Shown here piece after piece: positions 10,545 through 20,513 of a DNA stretch of 64,000 bases. Numbering within the stretch: position 1 is the first letter of the stretch; each line of letters starts with the position of its first letter. A program made the translations under genes and the position numbers. Origin of the DNA: Sycon ciliatum (lineage: Eukaryota; Porifera; Calcarea; Leucosolenida; Sycettidae); contig NC_088651.1 in NCBI RefSeq assembly GCF_964019385.1, forward strand, positions 3,935,237 through 3,999,236, given 5' to 3'. The notes beneath the pieces were generated by a model, which was given only the letters and a program-made list of their open reading frames with translations, was not told where the DNA came from and searched no databases.

Positions 10545-10855
10545 CAATTTGAAACTCGGATGTTGAGCCATAAATAAATGTGGAAGAGAAAAAGACATAT
10601 GGATACGAGTTAAGAGTAACTCTCCATCACTGTAACATGATACTATATACAGTCAGAAAGTGCAATAACTAGGCACAAAACTGACAGAGTACTGAAACAT
10701 TCGACGTCCTGACACCTAGCTTCAACACATCTCCGTAGCGCTAACCAACAGCCTTCCAACTTGGAAGGTTCAAGGTTATCGAAAAGACCAAAGAGGTCCA
10801 TATGTCTTTTTCTCTTCCACATTTATTTATGGCTCAACATCCGAGTTTCAAATTG

Positions 10856-10904
10856 CACACCTGATGAGCCGTCACGAACCATACGGCGAAACGTACGTCG
10901 TGTG
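10856..10904 (+). ncRNA. Hammerhead ribozyme, 592-bp family, copy 7
   Basis: First ribozyme of the plus half, 60 bp after the orientation switch. Same sequence as copies 1-6. Confidence 0.93.
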
Positions 10905-11447
10905 AAACAACTTGTTTTGTAGTCAACTAGTCCATCACAATGTCATGCATGAGGAGTACTGTAGGAGTTTGGCTTTCGGCTTGTACAATTCGTTTTCGCA
11001 AAGCTTCCCTTTCTTTACTTATCTTTGATATTTATGACCCACCCAAGTTGGGTGGTGTGCTGCTTTGCTGCTTCGAATTGTAGTTAGACCGCTTTGTCAA
11101 ATATCGTACTGGTCTCGTCATCGTCCAGTAACAATCGACATTCTTTGTTCCGTTGAGACTGTAGCTTTTGCTCGTTTTCGTTGCGCTTGCCTTCCCCTCT
11201 TTGGTCTTTTCGATAACCTTGAACCTTCCAAGTTGGAAGGCTGTTGGTTAGCGCTACGGAGATGTGTTGAAGCTAGGTGTCAGGACGTCGAATGTTTCAG
11301 TACTCTGTCAGTTTTGTGCCTAGTTATTGCACTTTCTGACTGTATATAGTATCATGTTACAGTGATGGAGAGTTACTCTTAACTCGTATCCATATGTCTT
11401 TTTCTCTTCCACATTTATTTATGGCTCAACATCCGAGTTTCAAATTG

Positions 11448-11496
11448 CACACCTGATGAGCCGTCACGAACCATACGGCGAAACGTACGTCGTGTG
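11448..11496 (+). ncRNA. Hammerhead ribozyme, 592-bp family, copy 8
   Basis: Same 49-nt structure, plus strand. Confidence 0.93.
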
Positions 11497-12039
11497 AAAC
11501 AACTTGTTTTGTAGTCAACTAGTCCATCACAATGTCATGCATGAGGAGTACTGTAGGAGTTTGGCTTTCGGCTTGTACAATTCGTTTTCGCAAAGCTTCC
11601 CTTTCTTTACTTATCTTTGATATTTATGACCCACCCAAGTTGGGTGGTGTGCTGCTTTGCTGCTTCGAATTGTAGTTAGACCGCTTTGTCAAATATCGTA
11701 CTGGTCTCGTCATCGTCCAGTAACAATCGACATTCTTTGTTCCGTTGAGACTGTAGCTTTTGCTCGTTTTCGTTGCGCTTGCCTTCCCCTCTTTGGTCTT
11801 TTCGATAACCTTGAACCTTCCAAGTTGGAAGGCTGTTGGTTAGCGCTACGGAGATGTGTTGAAGCTAGGTGTCAGGACGTCGAATGTTTCAGTACTCTGT
11901 CAGTTTTGTGCCTAGTTATTGCACTTTCTGACTGTATATAGTATCATGTTACAGTGATGGAGAGTTACTCTTAACTCGTATCCATATGTCTTTTTCTCTT
12001 CCACATTTATTTATGGCTCAACATCCGAGTTTCAAATTG

Positions 12040-12088
12040 CACACCTGATGAGCCGTCACGAACCATACGGCGAAACGTACGTCGTGTG
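12040..12088 (+). ncRNA. Hammerhead ribozyme, 592-bp family, copy 9
   Basis: Same 49-nt structure, plus strand. Confidence 0.93.
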
Positions 12089-12631
12089 AAACAACTTGTT
12101 TTGTAGTCAACTAGTCCATCACAATGTCATGCATGAGGAGTACTGTAGGAGTTTGGCTTTCGGCTTGTACAATTCGTTTTCGCAAAGCTTCCCTTTCTTT
12201 ACTTATCTTTGATATTTATGACCCACCCAAGTTGGGTGGTGTGCTGCTTTGCTGCTTCGAATTGTAGTTAGACCGCTTTGTCAAATATCGTACTGGTCTC
12301 GTCATCGTCCAGTAACAATCGACATTCTTTGTTCCGTTGAGACTGTAGCTTTTGCTCGTTTTCGTTGCGCTTGCCTTCCCCTCTTTGGTCTTTTCGATAA
12401 CCTTGAACCTTCCAAGTTGGAAGGCTGTTGGTTAGCGCTACGGAGATGTGTTGAAGCTAGGTGTCAGGACGTCGAATGTTTCAGTACTCTGTCAGTTTTG
12501 TGCCTAGTTATTGCACTTTCTGACTGTATATAGTATCATGTTACAGTGATGGAGAGTTACTCTTAACTCGTATCCATATGTCTTTTTCTCTTCCACATTT
12601 ATTTATGGCTCAACATCCGAGTTTCAAATTG

Positions 12632-12680
12632 CACACCTGATGAGCCGTCACGAACCATACGGCGAAACGTACGTCGTGTG
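12632..12680 (+). ncRNA. Hammerhead ribozyme, 592-bp family, copy 10
   Basis: Last ribozyme of the array. The unit then runs to the terminal (AAT)n. Confidence 0.93.
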
Positions 12681-13186
12681 AAACAACTTGTTTTGTAGTC
12701 AACTAGTCCATCACAATGTCATGCATGAGGAGTACTGTAGGAGTTTGGCTTTCGGCTTGTACAATTCGTTTTCGCAAAGCTTCCCTTTCTTTACTTATCT
12801 TTGATATTTATGACCCACCCAAGTTGGGTGGTGTGCTGCTTTGCTGCTTCGAATTGTAGTTAGACCGCTTTGTCAAATATCGTACTGGTCTCGTCATCGT
12901 CCAGTAACAATCGACATTCTTTGTTCCGTTGAGACTGTAGCTTTTGCTCGTTTTCGTTGCGCTTGCCTTCCCCTCTTTGGTCTTTTCGATAACCTTGAAC
13001 CTTCCAAGTTGGAAGGCTGTTGGTTAGCGCTACGGAGATGTGTTGAAGCTAGGTGTCAGGACGTCGAATGTTTCAGTACTCTGTCAGTTTTGTGCCTAGT
13101 TATTGCACTTTCTGACTGTATATAGTATCATGTTACAGTGATGGAGAGTTACTCTTAACTCGTATCCATATGTCTTTTTCTCTTCC

Positions 13187-13417
13187 ACAATAATAATAAT
13201 AATAATAATAATAAAGGTTTGCTCCCCACACCGGAGCTCGCGCTATTCCGCCGACTTTACTTGACACTTGACTGACTCACGACTGCCATCCAGAGCACAC
13301 GAGAAGTCCATCGAACCTTCGACTCGGCAAACCTGCAAGAAAGCACCACTCCCTGAGCTCCGGTGTGGGGAGCAAACCTTTCTTACAAATCATCGCCGAA
13401 GTCGCAACCACTACTTC

Positions 13418-13420
<3 letters not shown>
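13187..13420. repeat. Fragment of second hammerhead-repeat family (family B), hairpin
   Basis: After (AAT)n (13187-13214) comes a sequence whose ends are inverted repeats: AAAGGTTTGCTCCCCAC near 13215 and GTGGGGAGCAAACCTTT near 13365. Inside is the block CTGACTCACGACTGCCATCC and GAGCACACGAGAAGTCCATC, also found at 49.4-49.7, 53.5 and 58.7 kb. At 49.5 kb that family carries a hammerhead; this copy lacks it. It ends in another (AAT)n. Confidence 0.7.
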
Positions 13421-13461
<41 letters not shown>

Positions 13462-13479
13462 GTCTCTTTCCCTCAAACC

Positions 13480-13532
<53 letters not shown>
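13421..13532. repeat. Two (AAT)n tracts flanking a 25-bp spacer
   Basis: Trinucleotide tracts at about 13420-13459 and 13483-13532. The second is fused directly to the 5' truncation point of an R2-like LINE. Confidence 0.95.
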
Positions 13533-13535
<3 letters not shown>

Positions 13536-14563
13536 GAGGCCGGGGCTTGGTCTCTTGTGAGGATATGCACGGCCGGAGCATGTGTGGCCTGGCCCGCTAC
13601 ATGAGTACCAGCCCAATAGACAGAATAAGCCTGCTTTATCAGTATCATCAACAAAAACCTACAACAAAAAGCCACTCAATAACTGCAAAGGCCGCTAAGT
13701 TCCTGTCGAGTTTGGATCTGCCAGCAGCTGGACCAGCTTTACCCAATAAGCATACCATTAAACAAGCGTGCGCTGAGCGAAAATCCAAAACACTTTCCAC
13801 TATGCCGCTGCATGGGAGATATTGGAGCCGATTGGAGGAGAATCGCCTAGATAAGGAGCTTACCTTCATGTGGTTGAAATCAAGGACACTGAAACCTTCA
13901 ACTGAAGGCATGATTATGGCAGCACAAGACCAATCCCTCAAAACGAAAAATTACCAATACGCCATAATGAAGTCAATTCCTCGAACTGATGCCAATTGCA
14001 GGCTTTGCAAGGGCAGCTTAGAAACAATTGACCACATTGTCAGTGCCTGCCCAGTTCTTGCTCGGACCAGTTACATTGAACGACATCACCGGATAGTAAA
14101 GTATGTGCACTTCGAAATGTGTAAAGCACGAGATCTACCTACTGGTGCTTCACGATTCGACCACCAGCTCAAGGCATTGGTCAAGAGTAATCAGTATCGC
14201 CTCTATTGGGAGTATTCGGTCCCAACTGACCTGAAACTATCAGCAAACAGGCCCGATCTGCTCCTTGTTGATGACAAGGAGCGCATCGCCTACATTATAG
14301 ACATCAGCGTTCCTGGTGAGAACAACATCAATAAGAAAATGGCTGAAAAGCGCTCGAAATATTATGATTTGAAGCGGGAGATTTCGAGGATTTGGTCCCT
14401 CAACCAGGTTGACGTGGTCCCTGTGGTTGTCGGTGCCCTGGGAGGCTTGGTGGGGGAGACTCCTCAATACCTTCGGACTGTGCAGGGAGGAGACCTGGCT
14501 ATTGTGCAACAGGAGGCTATACAAGGTTCGATTAAAATACTGAGAACTATCCTTAACATGTAG
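13533..14563 (+). CDS. R2-like LINE C-terminus: CCHC finger and restriction-like endonuclease
   Basis: The frame is open from the truncation point (GGRGLVSCEDMHGRSMC) to the stop. Around the middle lies a Cys-Cys-His-Cys finger (CRLC, then HIVSAC; CX2CX8HX4C). A restriction-like endonuclease site follows: RPD...IIDISVP (PD-X14-D) with downstream Lys/Tyr residues (KMAEKRSKYYDLK). This layout is diagnostic of R2/R4/NeSL-type elements, whose nuclease nicks the target for target-primed reverse transcription. Unlike copy B, the codon at 13813 is AGA and the frame is uninterrupted, but RT is missing. Confidence 0.85.
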
Positions 14564-14917
14564 ATGCACCTCTGCTGCGTTTGCATGTTCAATAGCTAAG
14601 AGACTTGAATAACGACTGATAAAGACTGATATTTCCTTTGTTACTACTCCCTTCATTGGTTGATGTATTTTGCCTGTCGCTGCGAATTCTTTATTATTGT
14701 TTTGATGTTGGAGTTCGGATTGAGTTTCTTTCCTTTCTTCCTCTTCCTTCAACTAGTTCTTGTCCCTTTGGTTTTTAGGTTTTATTTATTTATTTATTTT
14801 TGTTTTTGTTTTTTCACTTTCTTTTTACTGTCCCACCCATGGAAATATTTCCCGGTGGGTCTGGCTTATCGCCTTCGAAAGAAGTGAATAAAGGAGAAAT
14901 AATAATAATAATAATAA
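13533..14917 (+). mobile_element. R2-like non-LTR retrotransposon, copy A (5'-truncated)
   Basis: This copy contains only the C-terminal third of the ORF plus a 3' UTR ending ...AATAAAGGAGAA and an (AAT)n tail at about 14898-14917. It is nearly identical to copy B from 16287 onward. The 5' truncation falls precisely at an (AAT)n tract. Confidence 0.85.
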
Positions 14918-15227
14918 TCCCGTTCTCCCCTCTTTTTTGGGTATTCTTTGTACTTCGTCTTTCTTGTTTTTCTTGTTCCTTTGTTTTTTGTAGGACAGAT
15001 TTTTGGTGTACTGATTTCGGTTGTTGTTGTGTCTGACTCTATTCCCAATATCTAATTATGTGTTTGGTTTTCCAACTCATTGGGTTGTAGTTTCCATCAT
15101 GAGTTTGATTCCTTTGTGAGTTTTGATTCTATTTGCTATTTTTCGTTCCATTTTTGAGCTCACATCTATCTGCTTTTTTGGTGTTATTGGCTCGGACAAG
15201 AGGCTTCTTTCCATATAATAATAATAA
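14918..15227. other. Gap between LINE copies, no gene seen
   Basis: T-rich sequence with no supported coding region, ending in a short (AAT)n (15217-15227) at the truncation point of copy B. I see nothing else in it. Confidence 0.6.
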
Positions 15228-17315
15228 ATGCCCAAAGATTATAGACCAATTACGTGTCTTCCGATACAGTACAAGCTCTTTACCGCCGCCATATCGAAGA
15301 TTATGTGGCAGCACATCAATCAACATGAAATACTTGCAACGGAGCAGCGCGGTTGTGCAGCAGCTGGTCTTGGTTGCAAGGAGCACCTGATGGTGGATAA
15401 GATGATTCTGGAGGATGCCCATACGAAAGGGCGAAATCTGGTCATGGCATACCTGGACTTCAAAAAGGCATTTGATAGTGTGTCGCATGAATGGATTCTA
15501 CATGCTTTGACGATGTATCGATTCCACCCGTCTTTGGTCACAACTATTGCTCGTAGCATGCGGAACTGGAGAACGACAATGCACATATGCGACCAGGGAA
15601 GATGCAGGGTCACTACCGGCAACATTTCAATAAGAAGAGGCATATTTCAAGGTGACACATTATCCCCGTTACTGTTTTGCCTGGCGCTAAACCCAATCAG
15701 TTTTGAGCTCAACCGATTGCCTTTGGGATACAGAGTCAGCTGCAGAGACGCCGAGGTGTCTATCAATCACTCTTGGTACATGGACGACATTAAACTCTAT
15801 GGGAAAACTACAAAGGATGTGACTACCCTCGTGTCTACCGTGTGTGGCGTTGGTGATGACATCGGCATGAATCTCAACCCGGCCAAGTGTGCCGTGCTGC
15901 ACGTCAGGAGAGGAAAACCAGATGAAGGATGCTCTATCCAGGTTGGCGATGAGACCATTGCAGAGTCGCTACGACTCAATGAAACATACAAGTACCTTGG
16001 AGTAGTGCAAGCAGCCATGATACCTCACCCGAAGCTCAAGACGCAACTCACTGCAGAATACAACAAGAGATTGTATTTGCTTCTTAACAGTGGATTGAAT
16101 GCGCGAAACATGATCAAGGCCATCAATACGTATGCTCTGCCGGTTATGACATATAGTTATGGAATCGTAAATTGGACCGAGGCTGAAATCAAGACCACAC
16201 ATGGAGTGACAAGATCATCCTTGACTGCGTCTGGATTTCACCACCCCAAAGCCTCAGTCAACAGGCTCTACATGAAGAGGAGAGATGGAGGCCGGGGCTT
16301 GGTCTCTTGTGAGGATATGCACGGCCGGAGCATGTGTGGCCTGGCCCGCTACATGAGTACCAGCCCAATAGACAGAATAAGCCTGCTTTATCAGTATCAT
16401 CAACAAAAACCTACAACAAAAAGCCACTCAATAACTGCAAAGGCCGCTAAGTTCCTGTCGAGTTTGGATCTGCCAGCAGCTGGACCAGCTTTACCCAATA
16501 AGCATACCATTAAACAAGCGTGCGCTGAGCGAAAATCCAAAACACTTTCCACTATGCCGCTGCATGGGTGATATTGGAGCCGATTGGAGGAGAATCGCCT
16601 AGATAAGGAGCTTACCTTCATGTGGTTGAAATCAAGGACACTGAAACCTTCAACTGAAGGCATGATTATGGCAGCACAAGACCAATCCCTCAAAACGAAA
16701 AATTACCAATACGCCATAATGAAGTCAATTCCTCGAACTGATGCCAATTGCAGGCTTTGCAAGGGCAGCTTAGAAACAATTGACCACATTGTCAGTGCCT
16801 GCCCAGTTCTTGCTCGGACCAGTTACATTGAACGACATCACCGGATAGTAAAGTATGTGCACTTCGAACTGTGTAAAGCACGAGATCTACCTACTGGTGC
16901 TTCACGATTCGACCACCAGCTCAAGGCATTGGTCAAGAGTAATCAGTATCGCCTCTATTGGGAGTATTCGGTCCCAACTGACCTGAAACTATCAGCAAAC
17001 AGGCCCGATCTGCTCCTTGTTGATGACAATGAGCGCATCGCCTACATTATAGACATCAGCGTTCCTGGTGAGAACAACATCAATAAGAAAATGGCTGAAA
17101 AGCGCTCGCAATATTATGATTTGAAGCGGGAGATTTCGAGGATTTGGTCCCTCAACCAGGTTGACGTGGTCCCTGTGGTTGTCGGTGCCCTGGGAGGCTT
17201 GGTGGGGGAGACTCCTCAATGCCTTCGGACTGTGCAGGGAGGAGACCTGGCTATTGTGCAACAGGAGGCTATACAAGGTTCGATTAAAATACTGAGAACT
17301 ATCCTTAACATGTAG
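15228..17315 (+). pseudogene. R2-like LINE polyprotein, RT plus endonuclease, one internal stop
   Basis: RT motifs in order: DYRPITCLP, LDFKKAFDSVSHEWI (motif A), GIFQGDTLSPLLFCLAL (motif B), SWYMDDIKLYG (catalytic YMDD), MNLNPAKC, and YKYLGV. The CCHC finger (CRLC...HIVSAC) and endonuclease (RPD...IIDISVP) follow. A TGA at 16569-16571 replaces the AGA found in copy A, breaking an otherwise open frame of nearly 700 codons. The 5' truncation removes the N-terminal zinc-finger/Myb region. Copies A and B differ at only a few positions, so insertion was recent. Confidence 0.87.
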
Positions 17316-17543
17316 ATGCACCTCTGCTGCGTTTGCATGTTCAATAGCTAAGAGACTTGAATAACGACTGATAAAGACTGATATTTCCTTTGTTACTACT
17401 CCCTTCATTGGTTGATGTATTTTGCCTGTCGCTGCAAATTCTTTATTCTTGTTTCGATGTTGGAGTTCGGATTGAGTTTCTTTCCTTTCTTCCTTTTCCT
17501 TCAACTAGTTCTTGTCCCTTTGGTTTTTAGGTTTTATTTATTG

Positions 17544-17550
<7 letters not shown>

Positions 17551-17578
<28 letters not shown>

Positions 17579-18603
17579 GACACAATCTCATAGCATGTGA
17601 CAAGCATAGCTAATGCAGGGACAGAATCCCCTGAGACAAGGGCGTTGAGCCAGCCACGGCAATAGTAAGCTAGGAAATCAAAGCAAAATAATATGAATTA
17701 AAGCAGAAAATGAATGGAAAATTACAAAGAAAAACGATTAACGGAAGTGAGCACTATCAAAATTCGTGCATCACCCAGGTATTCGAGAATGTTCTTCGAT
17801 GATAATTATTGCGTCTAGTTCAGTTGTGATAGTAGATCTTTAAACTGACCAATAGAAGAACACGTTTTCAGACCGTATGGTAATGATAACCAATGAGAGT
17901 AGCCGGAAAACAAAGGGGACTTTAGATACTGGGCTGACTTAACAAGAGGCAGGGTGAGCGCGTTACGGGTAGAGCTTGTCGAAAACCAATTGTACTTCAT
18001 CATGTGTGAAGGGGTTTTATGAAGAAATATCTTATGAACCAGTGTACAGAGATGGTGCTTATGACGAACGGAGAGAGGAGAAGTGTGTGCAAGTCGATAA
18101 AGGGCATCCGAAGGAAAACATCGATCCTTGTTGTAAAGAATTTTAAGTATAAATCTATGGTGGACTTCTAATTGGCTCAGAGTTGTGTCAGAAAGGCCAC
18201 ACCAAGCGGTATCGCAATAGTCGAATATAGGGAGAATATAGCACTGATAAAATAATAGTTTACACTGGATGGGCAAATGAGTGCAATGTAATTGTAGTAC
18301 CCCTAAGGCTGAACTGGTTCGCTTGCATACACAGTTGACATGTGCAGCCCAAGAGAGTTTGCAGTCAAACATCACACCTAGATGTTTGTGCTGAGTAACA
18401 ACACGGATAGGCATAGTCGAGTCAGGGAAGAACAATGGTTGATCAGGAGGGGATGAAGAAATATACATGGCTTCTGTCTTGTCTAAATTGGGCTGGAGTT
18501 TCCACGTTTGCATCCACATGACAGTGCTGTTGATGCGATGCTGCATGGTAAGGAGTAATTGTGCAGGGGAGGAATCAGAACAGATAAGGCCAGTGTCATC
18601 CGC
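17551..18603 (-). mobile_element. CR1/Jockey-type LINE, 5'-truncated, inserted in R2-like 3' UTR
   Basis: A minus-strand element with a (TAA)n 3' tail (17551-17578 on plus as ATT repeats), bounded by the 7-bp target duplication ATTTATT. It is truncated right at the RT catalytic YADD box. The clade call is tentative. Confidence 0.75.
17815..18602 (-). CDS. LINE reverse transcriptase C-terminal fragment
   Basis: The minus frame starts ADDTGLICSD (catalytic ADD of the RT), then MQTWKLQPNLDKTEAM, HKHLGVMFDCKLSW and FDYCDTAWCGLSDTTL. These are the usual RT thumb and connection motifs of CR1/Jockey-group LINEs. It ends at a natural stop (LLSQLN). The catalytic palm is mostly missing, so it is inactive. 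Confidence 0.8.
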
Positions 18604-18709
18604 ATTTATTTTTGTTTTTGTTTTTTCACTTTCTTTTTGCTGTCCCACCCATGGAAATATTTCCCGGTGGGTCTGGCTTATCGCCTTCGAAAGAAGTGAA
18701 TAAAGGAGA

Positions 18710-18740
<31 letters not shown>

Positions 18741-18851
18741 TAAAGAACTCTTCCTCCTCTCCTCCATGCGCTCTCACAGCCGACTCACTGCTACCCTCAG
18801 TAGCCATTACACACACCAACCAAGGAAGGGTTGCAGGTAGATACTGAAATT

Positions 18852-18895
18852 CCTCCTGACAGCTGTTTCGACTTCATAAGGCTCATCAGAGAAGG
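18852..18895 (-). ncRNA. Type I hammerhead ribozyme, family C
   Basis: Minus strand: stem I CCTTCT/AGGAGG (6 bp, one wobble), core CTGATGA, a 13-nt stem II region GCCTT/AAGTC with one mismatch, GAAA, palindromic stem III CAGCTG, cleavage triplet GTC, then AGGAGG. All core bases are present. Confidence 0.8.
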
Positions 18896-18984
18896 TGATA
18901 TTGAATTAGATGATATCATGTGGAGATGGTCAGATTTATACTACAAAACATGGGCGCAAGATTACGGGCAAAGTGTGAGAATGA

Positions 18985-19130
18985 GAAGTTACAATTCTCC
19001 AGCAAGACAGTGCCAGGGGTTCCAAGAAAATGGCAGGTGAGTAATCCAATCACAAGCTGCTAACTTCTCCAGCAACACAGTGCCAGGGGTTCCAAGAAAA
19101 TGGCAGGTGAGAAATCCAATCACAAGCAGC
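18985..19130 (+). repeat. 70-bp tandem duplication
   Basis: Two copies of a segment containing GTGCCAGGGGTTCCAAG and ATCCAATCACAAGC, offset 70 bp, with a few differences. Confidence 0.85.
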
Positions 19131-19291
19131 TAACATTAATTTTCTAATGGCTAGGTGATAGTTTAAGAATTTTGGCGAGCCACCAAACAAAGCGAAAGAA
19201 AGTAGAGTACTAAGCGTGCAGTGCAGCAAAAGTTACAAAGAGTGCACACACGCATGAATGGACTGTAGTTACATGTAGATCTACTTTTCAC

Positions 19292-19322
<31 letters not shown>

Positions 19323-19323
<1 letters not shown>

Positions 19324-19477
19324 GGTAGAAAGGAAAAGGACATATGGAAACGAGTTAAGAGTAACTATCCATCACTGTAACTAGATACTATATACAGTCA
19401 GAAAGTGCAACAACTAGGCACAAAACTGACAGAGTACAGAGTACTGAGACATTCGACGTCCTGACACTGAGTTTCAA
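19323..19477 (-). repeat. Solo fragment of the 592-bp retrozyme
   Basis: About 150 bp matching the unit start (GAGTTAAGAGTAACT, CAGTCAGAAAGTGCAA, ATTCGACGTCCTGACAC), with substitutions. It is flanked on both sides by (ATT)n tracts (about 19292-19322 and 19478-19493). The hammerhead part is absent. It shows the family is dispersed, not only tandem. Confidence 0.8.
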
Positions 19478-20513
19478 ATTATTATTATTATTCTTTTATT
19501 CCACGATGGCGTGACGCCAATAAGGATGATTAATAAGTGCGATAGAACTGGTACTAGCCAGAAACAGCTAGATGGAAATTAACCGGGAGGCAAGAAGCAA
19601 TGGATCTTGAAAAACAAGCGGGGGCGATAACGTTAGCAGGGGTGATCGAGATAGTTAAGTACACGTTCGAGATATCAGAAACCAGGGGGATGCGCGGAGC
19701 AGGAGCAGGTACTGCTCAAAAGAAGACTGGATGCATTGTTTCGGAAAGAATTTCTACGAGGTTGGGTTGTGATGTCGATAGGGAGTGAGTTGTAGAGGGT
19801 GAGGGCACTGTTGATGGGGGAATCTCGGTGCCTGTTCGTGTGTGCGTGTCCGATGGAGTAGGTCCTTGTCTGTCGAAGGGTGTATGGCTGGTGTTGACGT
19901 TGTGGTGCAAGATGTGGTTGCTCCAGGTGTGGTGGGGAGGTTTGGTGGTGGATGTCCCATGCTAGTAGGGCTTGTTTAACAAGGAGTCGTGAGCTAAGGG
20001 TGGGGAGCTTTGCGTGATGGAGTAGGGAGCTGTGGTGAACTGGTGCAAAGAGGGGAATCCGAAGGCAGATGCGTATAGCACGGCGTTGAACTCTCTTCAG
20101 TGTGTCCCGCTGTTGCTGTGTGGTGTTGGAGAGGGCAAGGCTGCCATATTCGAGAACGGGTCGGATGTAGGTTGTGTGTGCACTTGGGCAGTTCTCCAGC
20201 CAACCGCGCAGGCATGCAGAGACGCACCACGTCGACTGTCCCCGCAGAGTCCCCTCCGGCGTTCTCCCGAGCAACAGATCTCCGCTGGCCGTCACACCTT
20301 GCTGCGCACCGTACGTGGCCGGACCGACCGCTACCTCGCGCTGTCCCCATTTGCGCCTCCGTTGCTCGCTGCCGTTGAACGTCGAGACAACCCGGCCGAG
20401 CGTGGCGAAAGCAAAAGCATAAATGAGAGTCCTAGGAGGAATTCGCTCGTCTGCCCCCCACAGCTGAGTTGTCGACGAAGACCATGCTTCCACGATAATG
20501 ACACCAGGATTTT
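19478..20513 (-). mobile_element. Second non-LTR LINE, 3' end, minus strand
   Basis: The 3' end reads ...GGAATAAAAG then (AAT)n on the minus strand. It includes the RT C-terminal coding fragment at 19675-20193. The 5' limit is unclear; at about 20514 it abuts a PLE fragment. Confidence 0.6.
19675..20193 (-). CDS. LINE RT C-terminal fragment
   Basis: Contains TYIRPVLEYGSLALSNTT, DTLKRVQRRAIRICLRIP and SRLLVKQALLAWDI, the conserved segment downstream of the RT thumb in Jockey/RTE-like LINEs. A low-complexity tail ends at a stop. The open frame continues upstream to 20493 without recognisable motifs. Confidence 0.65.
   Translation of the reverse strand, partial: NCPSAHTTYIRPVLEYGSLALSNTTQQQRDTLKRVQRRAIRICLRIPLFAPVHHSSLLHHAKLPTLSSRLLVKQALLAWDIHHQTSPPHLEQPHLAPQRQHQPYTLRQTRTYSIGHAHTNRHRDSPINSALTLYNSLPIDITTQPRRNSFRNNASSLLLSSTCSCSAHPPGF

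Larger units (their letters stand above)
7027..10796 (-). repeat. 592-bp hammerhead (retrozyme-like) tandem array, minus half
   Basis: There are six full units plus a partial one with an exact 592-bp period (for example ribozymes at 7536, 8128, 8720, 9312, 9904, 10496). By eye, units 2 onward are identical. The first differs by a few bases, including near 7226 and 7190. Each unit carries one complete hammerhead on the minus strand and no protein-like sequence. The 94-codon frame repeated in each unit resembles nothing and contains no conserved motif. The structure matches metazoan retrozymes and hammerhead satellites: non-coding tandem repeats whose RNA self-cleaves to unit-length, circularisable monomers. 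It ends abruptly at 10796, where orientation flips. Confidence 0.85.
10797..13187 (+). repeat. 592-bp hammerhead (retrozyme-like) tandem array, plus half
   Basis: The same unit in opposite orientation: four ribozymes at a 592-bp period (10856, 11448, 12040, 12632). It ends in TTCCAC followed by (AAT)n at 13187. Together with the minus half it forms an inverted array of about 6.2 kb. The switch is asymmetric: the left arm breaks after AAAGAGG inside the unit and the right arm begins at TCCATATG near the unit edge. This is not a simple hairpin replication product with a palindromic centre. A genome-assembly join is also possible. Confidence 0.82.
15228..18738 (+). mobile_element. R2-like non-LTR retrotransposon, copy B, interrupted by a LINE
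   Basis: Starts at RT motif 0 (PKDYRPITCLP) and includes RT, CCHC finger, endonuclease and 3' UTR. The 3' UTR is broken at 17550 by a minus-strand LINE and resumes at 18604 (ATTTATTTTTGTTTTTG...). It ends in GGAGAA plus (AAT)n at about 18711-18738. A 7-bp duplication ATTTATT flanks the inner insertion (17544-17550 and 18604-18610). Confidence 0.85.
18739..19190. repeat. Hammerhead-bearing repeat family C
   Basis: Non-coding sequence starting directly after an (AAT)n. It contains a hammerhead on the minus strand (18852-18895) and a 70-bp tandem duplication. There is no protein-like frame. Borders beyond the (AAT)n edge are not defined. Confidence 0.5.

Noticed and set aside
7190-13125. Repeated 94-codon open frame in each 592-bp unit as a gene family
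   Set aside because: The units are near-identical, so the frame is copied passively. It has no recognisable motif and no start context, and the first unit breaks it with a frameshift without other decay.
7027-13187. CRISPR-like or telomeric array
   Set aside because: The period is 592 bp with no short repeat/spacer alternation or telomere motif, and the genome is eukaryotic.
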